Assembly: GCA_018806915.1 (NCBI GenBank)
Contig: JAGKQI010000024.1
Location: 1-64,000, forward strand
Direction of reading: 5' to 3'
Length of the DNA stretch: 64,000 nucleotides
DNA from: Phytophthora colocasiae
Lineage: Eukaryota; Oomycota; Peronosporomycetes; Peronosporales; Peronosporaceae
Of the stretch, positions 42,121 through 53,720 are shown piece after piece; positions within the stretch are counted from its first letter, which is position 1; the number at the start of each line of letters is the position of its first letter. A program made the position numbers and the translations under genes. A model generated the notes under the pieces. It was not told where the DNA came from, did not search any database, and saw only the letters and a program-made list of their open reading frames with translations.

Positions 42121-43060
42121 TTCAATCCTGACTTCTTTGGTGGTGGAGATCTGGATCTCTGGTACTACTGCGAGGCTATCGGCTAGATCCTCGGCTGAAA
42201 AATCGCCACTTTCGTGTAAGTGGGTCTGATCGACGTTCTCGATCCCTTTAAAAGATGTCGGATCCGGTTCATCCGTTAATTGATCACGAAGTCTATCGTC
42301 CTTGGCCGTCAGGATCGGGGTGTCTGTAACCGTGGGGACATCGCCGGCGCCGGATACACGTCCGATCTCGATTTTATCATCCGAATTTTCTGCTTTTACC
42401 CAATCTCCTCTTCACATGTCTGGTCTGTCCGATCTGGGGCCTGATTTGGCAAGCTCACATCCGTCTCACCGCCCCCAGCTTCGCCACTCGGGGTCCTGTC
42501 GGAACAGATCGTAATCGGTGGGGTGTCCATGGGATCCTGTTTGGGTTCGAGGAAAGCGACCTTGACTTCGGCTGCATCGGTCGATCGGGTTGGTGATCGT
42601 AGTTCCAATGTCGATATCGGTGCAGGATCAAGATTGGTTTTGGTCGTCCTACCTCGACGGAGTATGGATCGCGGCGTAACGTAGGTCGGCCGTTCGACCG
42701 ACGGTAAGGGGGTCTCCACAGATTCCTGAGGTTCTGGTCTTGCGTCCACAGTCACTGCCAGAGCTAGATTCTGCCATTCCCTGTAGCGTCGGGATCCGAT
42801 CGACACAAACCCGGGAGATTGAGGCACTTTTTCTTGGTCAAGTACCATTCCGACATGTAATCGGTGATCCAGTCGCAGGGGTTTTCCCCAAGATTCGTGA
42901 TCCTCAAGTACCGAGCCCTACCGGGGCCTTCTACCACAGTAGGTACCCATCGATCGCCTTTGATTACCCACAACTTCTCCGTTGCCGATAGTTTCACTCT
43001 CGATGCGATCTTCTCGGATGCCCCTGACTGGGATATGCAGGTCTTCCTCCAGTTTGACTG
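42121..43060 (-). pseudogene. E protease-RT linker
   Basis: Fragments 42997-42764 and 42848-42396 match the A1 linker: KLSATEKLWVIKGDRWVPTV, VLDQEKVPQSPGFVSIGSRR, then the acidic Pro/Thr-rich part. An indel at about 42860 and others near 42400 and 42180 break it. Confidence 0.6.
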
Positions 43061-43063
43061 ATC

Positions 43064-43650
43064 TCACCTTCTCCCCATACAACCTCTTACGACCACTAAG
43101 TGGAATCCCCAGAAGCACATCGATCCCTTCGCTAGATCCATCCAGACCCCAGCCAGGATCATGAAATCCATGCCCAGGATCGCATCTTGTCCGGATAGAT
43201 CCCCGATCCAAATATCGAAAAAGTAGACCAAGTATCCCGCAAGCGTGATCTTGATCCTCGTTCTCCCTTCGGTGGTGTACACATTATCCCCGATCCCAAC
43301 ACACTCCTGTCTCTGACTACTGTCAAAGTGGCACCCAACCTTACGAGCAAAGGCGGTATCCAAGATGGATACCTCGGCGCCAGTGTCCAGAAGCAAGATT
43401 GCTCTTTCATGATTGATCTTGCCTGAGATCTTGGCTTGGCGGAACCATTTTCCTGGTGCGTGATATTTCCAATACCCCCTGGATTCTCCTTCCTTGAGAT
43501 CCAAGGCCACCTCCGCACCAGATCGAGAGAACTCATCGACCTGGGGAAGGCTCGCGATCTTAGCAGTATACGAATGCAACTTACATGTATTACCGCGCAG
43601 ATCCGAATTCTCCCTATCTTGATCTTTCGATTTCTTGTTCACATATGCAT
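43064..43650 (-). CDS. E protease
   Basis: Within ORF 43804-43064 (246 codons). It reads CKLHSYTAKIASLPQVDEFS, GYWKYHAPGKWFRQAKISGK, then the active site LLDTGAEVSILDTAFARKVG, YTTEGRTRIKITLAGYLVYF and SGQDAILGMDFMILAG. It is the only uninterrupted family A protease in the window, with DTG and the second conserved block both normal. Confidence 0.8.
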
Positions 43651-44798
43651 AGATGCAGTACTCAGAACGCTCGGCTCGTACCAGTTTCCAAACCGGCGAG
43701 CGTCCTAGTTTAACATCTTTTCCACCTTCTCGGGGAACAATCCGGCATGTCGGGTCGGGTCGTACCACTTGCGGATCTGGTTGTAGAATTCCTCCATGGG
43801 GCATTCTCCAGCTTCATGGATCTCCCCACAACCACGGCTGGTATATAGGCAGCGATCCGTTGGGTGGCCCCTTTTCCCGCACTTATCACAGGTTAGACGC
43901 CTCCAACAGTCCAGATCTGTGTGTTTCCGGGACCCGCAGTGCGAACAGCGGCTCCGATCGATCCGGCAAGCTGCGACGATCCGAGATCCGGCTCCGATCT
44001 TGCGTGTTCGCGTGAGATTGTGGTTGATCCGCCTGGTGGGGAACGCCCCCAGTACCGGTTGACTTGTCATCTGCCGCAGCGAGATATATCCTCCGGAGAT
44101 CGCCTTCGGAGTCGGATCCGTCCGATCCTGAGACTTCTTCTGACTCTGAACTTGGATCATGGGCCTGAATCGCGCGCACCACAGCCCGAGCTGGCGCTGT
44201 TGAGGCGCTAGCGGGTATCTTCTGCCGATATTTCGAGCCGAATGCGGACTTACGCTGTCTGCTTTTTGCTCTCTCTCGCGTGCGAAGCACTTCCTCCAGA
44301 TCCTCGACATCCGTGAGCCGAAGCAAGGTCAGCCGATCGACTAGTTTCAGGATCGCAATGTCTCGATATAATGATCGACGTGTTCCCGACGAGCCTTCGG
44401 GCTCCCGTCCTTGATCTTGAGTTTTGAGCCGATAAAGGTAATCAAGAGGGGTTTCTTCGGACCGTTTGCGGGCATGGTAATATTGCCACACAACCGACGT
44501 ACCCAATCCACAATATTGGGTCTGGAAACTGTCCAACAGATCCGCCCACTTGGTTGTCGTCGTCCGACTTAGCTGGCGATACAAATTCTTAGCTGGGCTG
44601 ATCATCAGGTCTGCGAACGTGAGACATTTTTCTTCTTCCGTGGCTTGATCACGTTGAAACGCTGACTTGACTTTGCTGATCCAGGCCCGTGCGCGATCTT
44701 CATCCAAATCTTACCGGAAAATTCTTTCAGATCCGAGATCACCGAGATCCGAACCCTTTGGATCACCGAGGACCCTCCTGGTCCGATGGCGGCCGAGG
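43651..44798 (-). pseudogene. gag: E gag, C-terminal part
   Basis: ORF 44707-43886 (273 codons) is the capsid domain (DEDRARAWISKVKSAFQRDQ, YHARKRSEETPLDYLYRL) and acidic hinge. ORF 44310-43705 carries the zinc knuckles CSHCGSRKHTDLDC and CDKCGKRGHPTDRC, then SRGCGEIHEAGEC. The third knuckle context keeps CGEIH but has Ser where A0 has its first Cys of TCRGC. Upstream sequence to 44798 (ISVISDLKEFS) joins 58425 in frame once the family B insert is removed. Confidence 0.8.
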
Positions 44799-45258
44799 TG
44801 TAATGGGTCTACCTAGACCTATTAGGTGGCGTACACGTGCGCTTACGTATATGAGGAAGCGAGCAATTAGAATACACTTAATTTAAGTATACTTATTTAA
44901 ATAAGTATAATTAAATCAAATATAACTAAATTAAACTGCAAAATACCGTAAAATGAGAACTGTTATTGAATTTGGCATAAGCCAATTATGGACCTCCTAA
45001 AACTGTTTGTTATCTATTTCTAAAGGGTCTGCCAACGTGTGGTTGGCAGAAACTCTGCTCAGTGATTGGTAGAAATCCGTTACTTTCTACCAATAATATG
45101 CACAAATGCACACGAACCATCCAATAATGTGGTTCGCCCATGTATCCTTTGGTGTGTACAGCACACCAAGGTCTGAGGCCCATTTCCAACCTCTAACAGT
45201 TATCCTAACTGTTAGAGTTACAATTGGTACAACCACTTGTACGTGTAACCCCGTTACA
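44799..45258 (-). repeat. B2 3' LTR
   Basis: Begins TGTAATGGG and ends CCCGTTACA in + orientation. Preceded by target duplication CGAGG. The + strand sequence after it (CCATCCCCCCG) is the complement of a polypurine tract. Confidence 0.92.
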
Positions 45259-45359
45259 CCATCCCCCCGTTAAGATTCGACGTATCGGTCTCGATACGTC
45301 AATCAACAGAACTTGACAAGACCGTCAAGTTCCCAAGAGAAATCCGAGTTCATTTCGCA

Positions 45360-46877
45360 ATGGACTCGCCAACGCCCACGTCTCCGTCCGCTACTGCGGA
45401 CGCGCAAGCCTCACCTGCTGCCTCTGCAGCAGGAACAACGACCTCAGCAGTGCTCACTAGCACTGCTGCTTCCAGCGGTCCGACATCGAAGCTCTCTGAC
45501 ACCAAGTACCATGCTCTCCATAAGGAGAAGCATGAGAAGAAGAAGAAGTCTTCTTCTCTAGCAGAGATTAAGAATCCTGCTTTCCCTCTCAAAGAACTCT
45601 TTGGAGAGGACTACGAAGACATCCTCGACTACGAGGAGGATGTCGAGAGAGGGGAGGATTGATGTCAAGGCTCCCGCTCCCGTGTCTTCGTCCGAAGACA
45701 CGTCAGACCCACCCGTGGGATCTCGACGACCTCGTGATGAGGCCTCGGACGCTTCAAGCTCGAAGCGTCCGCGCAGTGATGATGAAGCGTCCCCCATGTC
45801 GAGGGCGCTCACTGCCCCGCGCACTGATCCGCCAGTGCGCACACGATGGATGCCTACTGAGGCAGAAATCCATGACCGGTTCGGTGCTAGTTCACCACCT
45901 AACCCGATACTGTTGTACTCATGCAACAGTATCAACGACGACGACGTCGCCGCTAAGGTTGTCTTTGAGTCCGAGACTCAAAGACGCGACTACTATATCG
46001 GGCTCTTCCACGAGCTCCGATACTATGCAGCGAAGAAGACTTCGCGCAAGAGCAAAGTGCCAGAGCGGCAGGCACTTTGTCAGTCGTGGAATGCCTTTGT
46101 TGATAACTTCAACAAAGACCCGAAGGCGTATCGCGAGCGCGTTGCTGCGGCTCGCGATCGCTACTACACTTACACTACGCGTGGTAAGTGTGAACGCCTC
46201 CATGATTAGTCCATGGAAGCGGGGATCCCATGTGCCGTTCCCTTTGGCACACCCTGTCCGTGTTGCCAACCTTTGGCAACACGCCTTACCGAAAGTGATC
46301 TCCTGGAGTACACGGTCGTCCGTGTACCCGATCACATCAAGGAGCTCCGTGGTCGTATTGTGCCACGCGAGGCTCCGAGTGCTGTGGTTAACCGCAGCAC
46401 TCCTCGTGCAGGGCTTACCCCTGCAAGTTATGGTGGGCTTCGTACGCCCTCACCATTTCCGGAACGTCCTCCATCAGGACGTTCCGCGGCTCCCACGTAT
46501 CTCGATGGGGAGGAAATCCTCTCCAACGAATACGAAAAACGAACCCCTTGAGAGTTCGTTCTCTTATGAGCCACGATCCGCTCAACAATCCAGCGGATCG
46601 CTCCACGCGCGTCGCGCAACGGCGACGGAGGGGGTGGGAACACTCCCTCCGCGTGGTCAACGCTATGACCATGACGATCGTGCCCTGCACGATCGAGTTG
46701 CTGCGCTGGAGCAGACACAGAGCGCTGAGATAGCTGCTCTGAAGCAGGAGGTTCGTGTCCTCCGTGCTGAGGTCTGCGAGGCAGCTCAGACTGCCTCGAA
46801 CCTCTCGTCCGATCTTGGGACGAGAGTGAGCCGGTTGATCGACCTCTCGCACTGCTCAGCCGGACTACCAGCCATAG
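45360..46877 (+). pseudogene. B2 antisense gene
   Basis: It starts MDSPTPTSPSATADAQASP, followed by KLSDTKYHALHKEKHEKKKK and the acidic ELFGEDYEDILDYEEDV. An indel near 45650 moves to the frame of 45601-46209, with ETQRRDYYIGLFHELRYYAA, SWNAFVDNFNKDPKAYRER and an in-frame TAG at 46207. The same frame resumes MEAGIPCAVPFGTPCPCCQP and PEVHIKEL-type sequence to 46551. The coiled coil (ALHDRVAALEQTQSAEIAAL) is one frame over. It stops at 46875-46877, 10 bases from the integrase stop. Shorter at the end than B1 by about 45 bases. Confidence 0.65.
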
Positions 46878-46887
46878 GTAGCCCGTG

Positions 46888-48400
46888 CTACACGTACGGC
46901 TTCAACCGCCCGACGTAGAAGGTCGGGTGGAGCCTCATGCTGGACGGTATGTCCAGCCGGTACGCGTTACCATGCCGTTCAAGTACTTTGAACGGCCCAA
47001 TGAATCTTGGAGCAAGCTTGCTTGCTCCAAAGTCAGACACTGCATGTTTAGGCAGGTTTTGTGTAGCTAACAAAACTAATGAACCCACTTTGAATTCATT
47101 TATGTTGCCCCTACCAACATTATCTGCGTTCAGCTTCTGTCGATCGACAAAAGCTGCGATAGCATCCTGGACAAACCGTATGACGGCTTGTCTTCGCTGG
47201 ACAAAGTCTAGCGCACCCGAGCTGAATCCTTTCAGCTTGTCGCCCTTGTCAGCAGCAGGCCCTGCCTGCTCGCTATCATCTCTCATGTCTGTGCCCGGCA
47301 CAGACATCGCGCGCTCGTTCCTGCTCGAACGAGACGTCGCACGCGTCACCGCAGCTGATAGTGTGCTGCTATCAGTTGCATTCTGCGGTTGTTCGGACGC
47401 AACCGTAGATCCTCCCCCACTTAAGGAGGAAGCTACCCCGCCGAGCATGCTCGGTAATCGTGGATGCCTCATGGCATTCACGTAGAACGGTGTATGCCCT
47501 GTCGAGGCATGCACCGACTTGTTGATGGCAAACTCTGCCATCGGCAAGCACTCGCTCCAATGCGGGAACGAGTGAGCGTAGCTCTTCAGCGTGTCACCCA
47601 GTACGCGGTTGACACGTTCGGTTTGTCCGTCCGTCTGCGGCTGATCCGCAGTCGACATTGATAACTGTGAACCAAGAAGTGTAAACACTTCTTGCCAGAA
47701 CCGCGCTGTGAAGCGTGGATCACGGTCCGACACAATGTCGAGCGGCATGTCATGGTGTTTGAACACCATGTCAACAAACAGTCGCGCAGTCTGCGCGGCT
47801 GTAACAGTAGCCGGGACGGCAGCAAGATGAACCATCTTGCTGAATTGGTCCACAAAGACAACGATGCCCGTCCTCCGCTTGCTGTCAGGCGGAAGACCGA
47901 AGACAAAGTCCATGGACATGGACTGCCAACACTCCGACGGAGTCGGTAGTGATTGAAGAGGAGCCTGCGAGAACTGCGCAGGCTTCACGCGTTGACAAAC
48001 CTCGCAAGCACGTACGTACTTGCGCACCCACTTGTACTGGTGGTGCCAGTAGAAATCACGCGTGAGAAGAGTGTATGTCTTCTCACGACCCGGATGCCCT
48101 GCCGTGGGGGCATCGTGATACTCGAACATGATCCTCAACCGGAGGTCATGATCATTCGGAACGACAATGCGATCCGCATTGTCGTCTACTACACTGTACA
48201 ACGGTAGGCCTTTGTGTACGATAGCGGTGTACACGAGCTCGAAGATGAGGGGTTAGCTTCCGACGTGCCACGTCGGAAGGTGCTGCGAGGAACTCCAGCA
48301 GCCCCTTCGTGTCTGCATCCCTTGCATACGCGTTCTTCACGTCGTCAATCAACGTTCGACGTCGCCACTTGTCCTCACGACGCCAACGCAGTTGGCGTCG
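46888..48400 (-). CDS. B2 integrase, nearly intact
   Basis: ORF 48234-46888 of 448 codons is the longest open integrase here. The zinc domain reads YHDAPTAGHPGREKTYTLL and ACEVCQRVK. The core carries SMSMDFVFGLPPD (Asp), IVSDRDPRFTARFWQEV (Asp) and TADQPQTDGQTERVNRV (Glu). Next come AINKSVHASTGHTPFYVN, a Ser/Thr-rich insert, GFSSGALDFVQRRQAVIRFV and a GPF module (ASKLAPRFIGPFKVLERHG, SMRLHPTFYVGRLKPYV). All expected residues are present. The role is strand transfer of element DNA into the target. Confidence 0.88.
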
Positions 48401-49000
48401 ACCGTCCCGCGTAGTCAGGTTGACGCGATAACGCGTCGGCCACTGCATTGAGTCTTCCGGGTTTGTACTCTACCCGGAAGTTTGTACTCCGCGAAGAAGG
48501 ACAACCATCTCGCCATACGTTGCGAGATGTGTTGCGACTTAATCGCCGTACGCAATGTTTCGTTGTCTGTATATACCAAGAACTGTCTACTCCCAAGTAG
48601 ATACACTCGGAACTTTGCGAGTGCATACTTCATGGCAAGTATCTCCTGGACATGTACGGGATAGTTACGCTCAACTGGCTTCAGCTGACGCGATTGATAG
48701 TAGACTACACGATCACGCCCTTCGTGATCGTGTTGCATCAATGCCATCCGGTGCAAAGTCGGATGCATCGCACACTACGTGGAATGGACGATCTTGGTCC
48801 GCCACGGCCAAGATCGGCGCTTCAGTCAAGCCCTGCTTGGCTGCACCGAATGCATCCTCGCACTCGGTCGTCCAAATCCACTCAGCTTCTTTCTTAAGAA
48901 GCTGTGACAACGGGCGAATCTTGCCCGCATAGTTCTCCACGTACTTGCACAAGTACGTGGCAAATGAGGAACTGCCTCAGTTCCTTCACATTGGATGGCG
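48401..49000 (-). pseudogene. B2 RNase H with a diverged patch
   Basis: ORF 48952-48713 begins CKYVENYAGKIRPLSQLLKK and RPFHVVCDASDFAPDG. ORF 48768-48415 continues YYQSRQLKPVERNYPVHVQE and ILAMKYALAKFRVYLLGSRQ, then FLVYTDNETLRTAIKSQHIS. Compared with B1 and B3, the piece at 48534-48660 differs in protein (NETL for HASL, VQEI for DKEL) and in DNA. Indels near 48770 and 48480 break it. Confidence 0.75.
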
Positions 49001-49860
49001 TGGGCCATTCATTGATCACTCTGACCTTCTCTGGGTCAGGGCGCACGCCGTCTTTCCCCACGAGACACCCCAGCACGGGTATCTCGCTCGGCCCGAGATA
49101 CACTTCTTCAGGTTCGCATAGAGCTTATGTTTCCTCATAAGCTCTAGCAGCTTCCGGAGATGCACCTTGTGCATCTCAATGTCCGTCTTCCCGTTCACAG
49201 CCCGGCTGTGGACGAACACGTCGTCGAAGTAGCTCGGTGCGAAGTCGCGCACCGAGCGCAATAGATGTGCCACGCATCTATTGAACGTCGCAGGGGCGTT
49301 CTTAAGCCGCTGTGGCATGACGAGCCACTCCCAAAGCATACCGCTTGGAGTGCTTACCGCAGTGAGAGGGATGTCCCTCTCACGCATGAGGATCTGATAG
49401 AATCCATCACGCAGATCTAGAGTACTGAAGATAGTGCTCAAGGCCATCGAATCGATGATGACATCTTTTCGCGGTATCGGCGTCTGCGCCGGTATCGTCG
49501 CATCGTTCAACTTGTTGTACGCATGAACGATGCGCCAGCCGCCCTGTGGTTTCTTAACACAGAACGTTGGGGCACTGTGCGGGGACTTTGACTCGCGCAC
49601 TTGACCTGCAAGACGACGACTTTCAAAGAAGTCGTCGATCGCTTGCACTTGTTCACGCGGCAGTGGCCACTGCCGTGTAACACAGTACTTCGTGCCCGGC
49701 ACGAGATCAATCTCGTGCTGTACGCCCTTATCCTTCGGAAGCTCCGAAGGAATCTCGTCAGGAGTACATCCTGGTACTCCCGCAGAACTTCGTAGTAGGG
49801 ACTCGACCTCAACGAGTCCCAACTCTGCTCCTCGAAGCGCTGCTTCTTAGTCTTCGCACT
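49001..49860 (-). CDS. pol: B2 reverse transcriptase
   Basis: ORF 49822-49016, 268 codons: DEIPSELPKDKGVQHEIDLV, SAPTFCVKKPQGGWRIVHAY, FSTLDLRDGFYQILMRERDI (Asp), MPQRLKNAPATFNRC, SYFDDVFVHSRAVNGKTDIE and LMRKHKLYANLKKC. An indel at about 49085 shifts out of frame before LGCLVGKDGVRPDPEKV, read in 49103-48894. All catalytic residues are present; the best family B RT. Confidence 0.85.
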
Positions 49861-50117
49861 GAGGGAGTCATCACCCTCAGTGATCCCATCGACGACGAGC
49901 TGCTTCAGCTCTTCGGCTTCGCGCTCCACTCTCTCGATATCCGAGAGAATGCAAAATTGTTCGATGCGTCCATCGTCCAAGTCTCGTGCGAAGCGCTTCC
50001 AACTCATCGTTGGAAGTGCGGTCAACGCCGACGCACTGTCGGCGGATTCTCCAACCGCATCCTCTGGTACTGTAACCCCAGTACGAGTGTCAAGACGTTC
50101 AACGTCTCGACACTCGG
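49861..50117 (-). pseudogene. B2 truncated linker, joined to LTR
   Basis: ORF 50025-49507 starts inside the linker (ALPTMSWKRFARDLDDGRIE, QFCILSDIERVEREAEELKQ). The sequence matches B3 down to about 55475 and then stops at CTCGG. The next bases, TGT, are shared by the lost linker sequence and the LTR end. Everything between (primer site, gag, protease, half the linker; about 2.5 kb) is deleted. Confidence 0.8.
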
Positions 50118-50575
50118 TGTAATGGGTCTACCTAGACCTATTAGATGGCGTACACGTGCGCTTACGTGTATGAGGAAGCGTGCAATTAGAATACACTTAA
50201 TTTAAGTATACTTATTTAAATAAGTATAATTAAATCAAATATAACTAAATTAATCTGCAAAATACCGTAAAATGAGAACTGTTATTGAATTTGGCATAAG
50301 CCAATTATGGACCTCCTAAAACTGTTTGTTATCTATTTCTAAAGGTCTGCCAACGTGTGGTTGGCAGAAACTCTACTCAGTGATTGGTAGAAATCCGTTA
50401 CTTTCTACCAATAATATGCAACAAATGCACACGAACCATCCAATAATGTGGTTCGCCCATGTATCCTTTGGTGTGTACAGCACACCAAGGTCTGAGCCAT
50501 TTCAACCTCTAACAGTTATCCTAACTGTTAGAGTTACAATTAGTACAACCACTTGTACGTGTAACTCCCGTTACA
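50118..50575 (-). repeat. Shared LTR between B2 and B3
   Basis: 458 bp, same ends as the other family B LTRs. It is the 3' LTR of B3, and its right-hand neighbour is the B3 antisense gene leader. On its left there is no primer site, only truncated B2 pol. Confidence 0.9.
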
Positions 50576-50677
50576 CCATCCCCCGTTAAGATTCGACGTA
50601 TCGGTCTCTGATATTGTCAATCAACAGAACTTGACAAGACCGTCAAGTTCCCAAGAGAAATCCGAGTTCATTTCGCA

Positions 50678-52224
50678 ATGGACTCGCCAACGCCCACGTC
50701 TCCGTCCGCTACTGCGGACGCGCAAGCCTCACCTGCTGCCTCTGCAGCAGGAACAACGACCTCAGCAGTGCTCACTAGCACTGCTGCTTCCAGCGGTCCG
50801 ACATCGAAGCTCTCTGACACCAAGTACCATGCTCTCCATAAGGAGAAGCATGAGAAGAAGAAGAAGTCTTCTTCTCTAGCAGAGATTAAGAATCCTGCTT
50901 TCCCTCTCAAAGAACTCTTTGGAGAGGACTACGAAGACATCCTCGACTACGAGGAGGATGTCGAGGAGGGGGAAGTTGATGTCAAGGCTCCCGCTCCCGT
51001 GTCTTCGTCCGAAGACACGTCAGACCCACCCGTGGGATCTCGACGACCTCGTGATGAGGCCTCGGACGCTTCAAGCTCGAAGCGTCCGCGCAGTGATGAT
51101 GAAGCGTCCCCCATGTCGAGGGCGCTCACTGCCCCGCGCACTGATCCGCCAGTGCGCACACGATGGATGCCTACTGAGGCAGAAATCCATGACCGGTTCG
51201 GTGCTAGTTCACCACCGGAACCCGATACTGTTGTACTCATGCAACAGTATCAACGACGACGACGTCGCCGCTAAGGTTGTCTTTGAGTCCGAGACTCAAA
51301 GACGCGACTACTATATCGGGCTCTTCCATGAGCTCCGATACTATGCAGCGAAGAAGGCTTCGCGCAAGAGCAAAGTGCCCGAGTGGCAGGCACTTTGTCA
51401 GTCGTGGAACGCCTTTGTTGATAACTTCAACAAAGACCCGAAGGCATATCGCGATCGCGTTGCTGCGGCTCGCGATCGCTACTACACTTACACTACACGT
51501 GGTAAGTGTGAACGCCTCCATGATTAGTCCATGGAAGCGGGGATCCCATGTGCCGTTCCCTTTGGCACACCCTGTCCGTGTTGCCCACCCTTGGCAACAC
51601 GCCTTACCGAAAGTGATCTCCTGGAGTACACGGTCGTCCGTGTACCCGATCACATCAAGGAGCTCCGTGGTCGTATTGTGCCACGCGAGGCTCCGAGTGC
51701 TGTGGTTAACCGCAGCACTCCTCGTGCAGGGCTTACCCCTGCAAGTTATGAGCGGTGGGCTTCGTACGCCTCACCATTTCCGGAACGTCCTCCATCAGGA
51801 CGTTCCGCGGCCTCCACGTATCTCGATGGGAGGAAATCCTCTCCAACGAATACGAAAACGAACCCCTTGAGAGTTCGTTCTCTTATGAGCCACGATCCGC
51901 TCCACAATCCAGCGGATCGCTCCACGCGCGTCGCGCAACGGCGGCGGAGGGTGGGAACACTCCCTCCCGCATGGTCAACGCTATGACCATGACGATCGTG
52001 CCCTGCACGATCGAGTTGCTGCGCTGGAGCAGACTGAAGCGCTGAGATAGCTGCTCTGAAGCAGGAGGTTCGTGTCCTCCGTGCTGGGGTCTGCGAGGCA
52101 GCTCAGACTGCCTCGAACCTCTCGTCCGGTCTTGGGACGAGTGAACCGGTTGATCGACCGTGTCGACGGTCTCGAGAAGGCCTTCCAGGCCTCTCGCACT
52201 CCTCAGTCGGACTACCAACCTTAG
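50678..52224 (+). pseudogene. B3 antisense gene
   Basis: The first 198 codons are open (50678-51274): head, Lys-rich and acidic patches, SKRPRSDDEASPMSRAL, MPTEAEIHDRFGASSPPEPD, then an Arg run and stop. The conserved middle (SINDDDVAAKVVFESETQRR to KCERLHD) is one frame over, to 51527. An in-frame TAG at 51525 is followed by SMEAGIPCAVPFG. The coiled coil and end (QSDYQP) reach the stop at 52222. The frame change sits at a 10-base-arm hairpin (51224-51251). Confidence 0.65.
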
Positions 52225-52234
52225 GTAGTCCGTG

Positions 52235-53720
52235 CTACATGCACGGCTTCAACCGCCCGACGTAGAAGGTCGGGTGGAGCCTCATGCTGGACGGTATGTC
52301 CAGCCGGTACGCAGTTACCATGCCGTTCAAGTACTTTGAACGGCCCAATGAATCTTGGAGCAAGCTTGCTTGCTCCAAAGTCAGGCTTACTGCATGTTTA
52401 GGCGGGTTTTGTGTAGCTAACAAAACTAATGAACCCACTTTGAATTCATTTATGTTGCCCTACCAACATTATCAGCGTTCAGCTTCTGTCGATCGACAGA
52501 AGCTGCGATAGCATCCTGGACAAACCGTATGACGGCTTGTCTTCGCTGGACAAAGTCTAGCGCACCCGAGCTGAATCCTTTCAGCTTGTCGCCCTTGTCA
52601 GCAGCAGGCCCTGCCTGCTCGTTATCATCTCTCATGTCTGTGCCCGGCACAGACATCGCGCGCTCGTTCCTGCTCGAACGAGACGTCGCACGCGTCACCG
52701 CAGCTGATAGTGTGCTGCTATCAGTTGCATTCTGCGGTTGTTCGGACGCAACCGTAGATCCTCCCCCACTTAAGGAGGAAGCTACCCCGCCGAGCATGCT
52801 CGGCAATCGTGGATGCCTCATGGCGTTCACGTAGAACGGTGTATGCCCTGTCGAGGCATGCACCGACTTGTTGATGGCAAACTCTGCCATCGGCAAGCAC
52901 TCGCTCCAATGCGGGAACGAGTGAGCGTAGCTCTTCAGCGTGTCACCCAGTACACGGTTGACACGTTCAGTCTGCCCGTCCGTCTGCGGATGATCCGCAG
53001 TCGACATTGATAACTGTGAACCAAGAAGTGTAAACACTTCTTGCCAGAACCGCGCTGTGAAGCGTGGATCACGGTCCGACACAATGTCGAGCGGCATGCC
53101 ATGGTGTTTGAACACCATGTCAACAAACAGTCGCGCAGTCTGCGCGGCTGTAACAGTAGCCGGGACGGCAGCAAGATGAACCATCTTGCTGAATCGGTCC
53201 ACCAAGACAACGATGCCCGTCCTCCGCTTGCTGTCAGGCGGAAGACCGAAGACAAAGTCCATGGACATGGACTGCCAACACTCCGACGGAGTCGGTAGTG
53301 ATTGAAGAGGAGCCTGCGAGAACTGCGCAGGCTTCACGCGTTGACAAACCTCGCAAGCACGTACGTACTTGCGCACCCACTTGTACTGGTGGTGCCAGTA
53401 GAAATCACGCGTGAGAAGAGTGTATGTCTTCTCACGACCGGATGCCCTGCCGTGGGGCATCGTGATACTCGAACATGATCCTCAACCGGAGGTCATGATC
53501 ATTCGGAACGACAATGCGATCCGCATTGTCGTCTACTGCACTGCGTACAACAGTAGGCCTTTGTGTACACGATAGCGGTGTACACGAGCTCGAAGATGAG
53601 GGTTAGCTTCCGACGTGCCACGTCGGAAGGTGCTATGAGGAACTCCAGCAGCCCCTTCGTGTCTGCATCCCTTGCATACGCGTTCTTCACGTCGTCAATC
53701 AACGTTCGACGTCGCCACTT
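52235..53720 (-). CDS. B3 integrase
   Basis: ORF 53460-52450 (336 codons): EKTYTLLTRDFYWHHQYKWV, ACEVCQRVKPAQF, SMSMDFVFGLPPD, IVSDRDPRFTARFWQEV and STADHPQTDGQTERVNRV, with the triad complete. The GPF module is in another frame (52438-52235, SMRLHPTFYVGRLKPCM), and the zinc-domain start (PTAGHPGR) is broken at about 53450 by a lost base. Confidence 0.82.

Noticed and set aside
45659..46918. A 419-codon ORF on + as one gene
   Set aside because: Only its last third (coiled coil) is in the real antisense-gene frame. The first part is out of frame with the copies at 50678 and 35919 and has low-complexity shadow composition.
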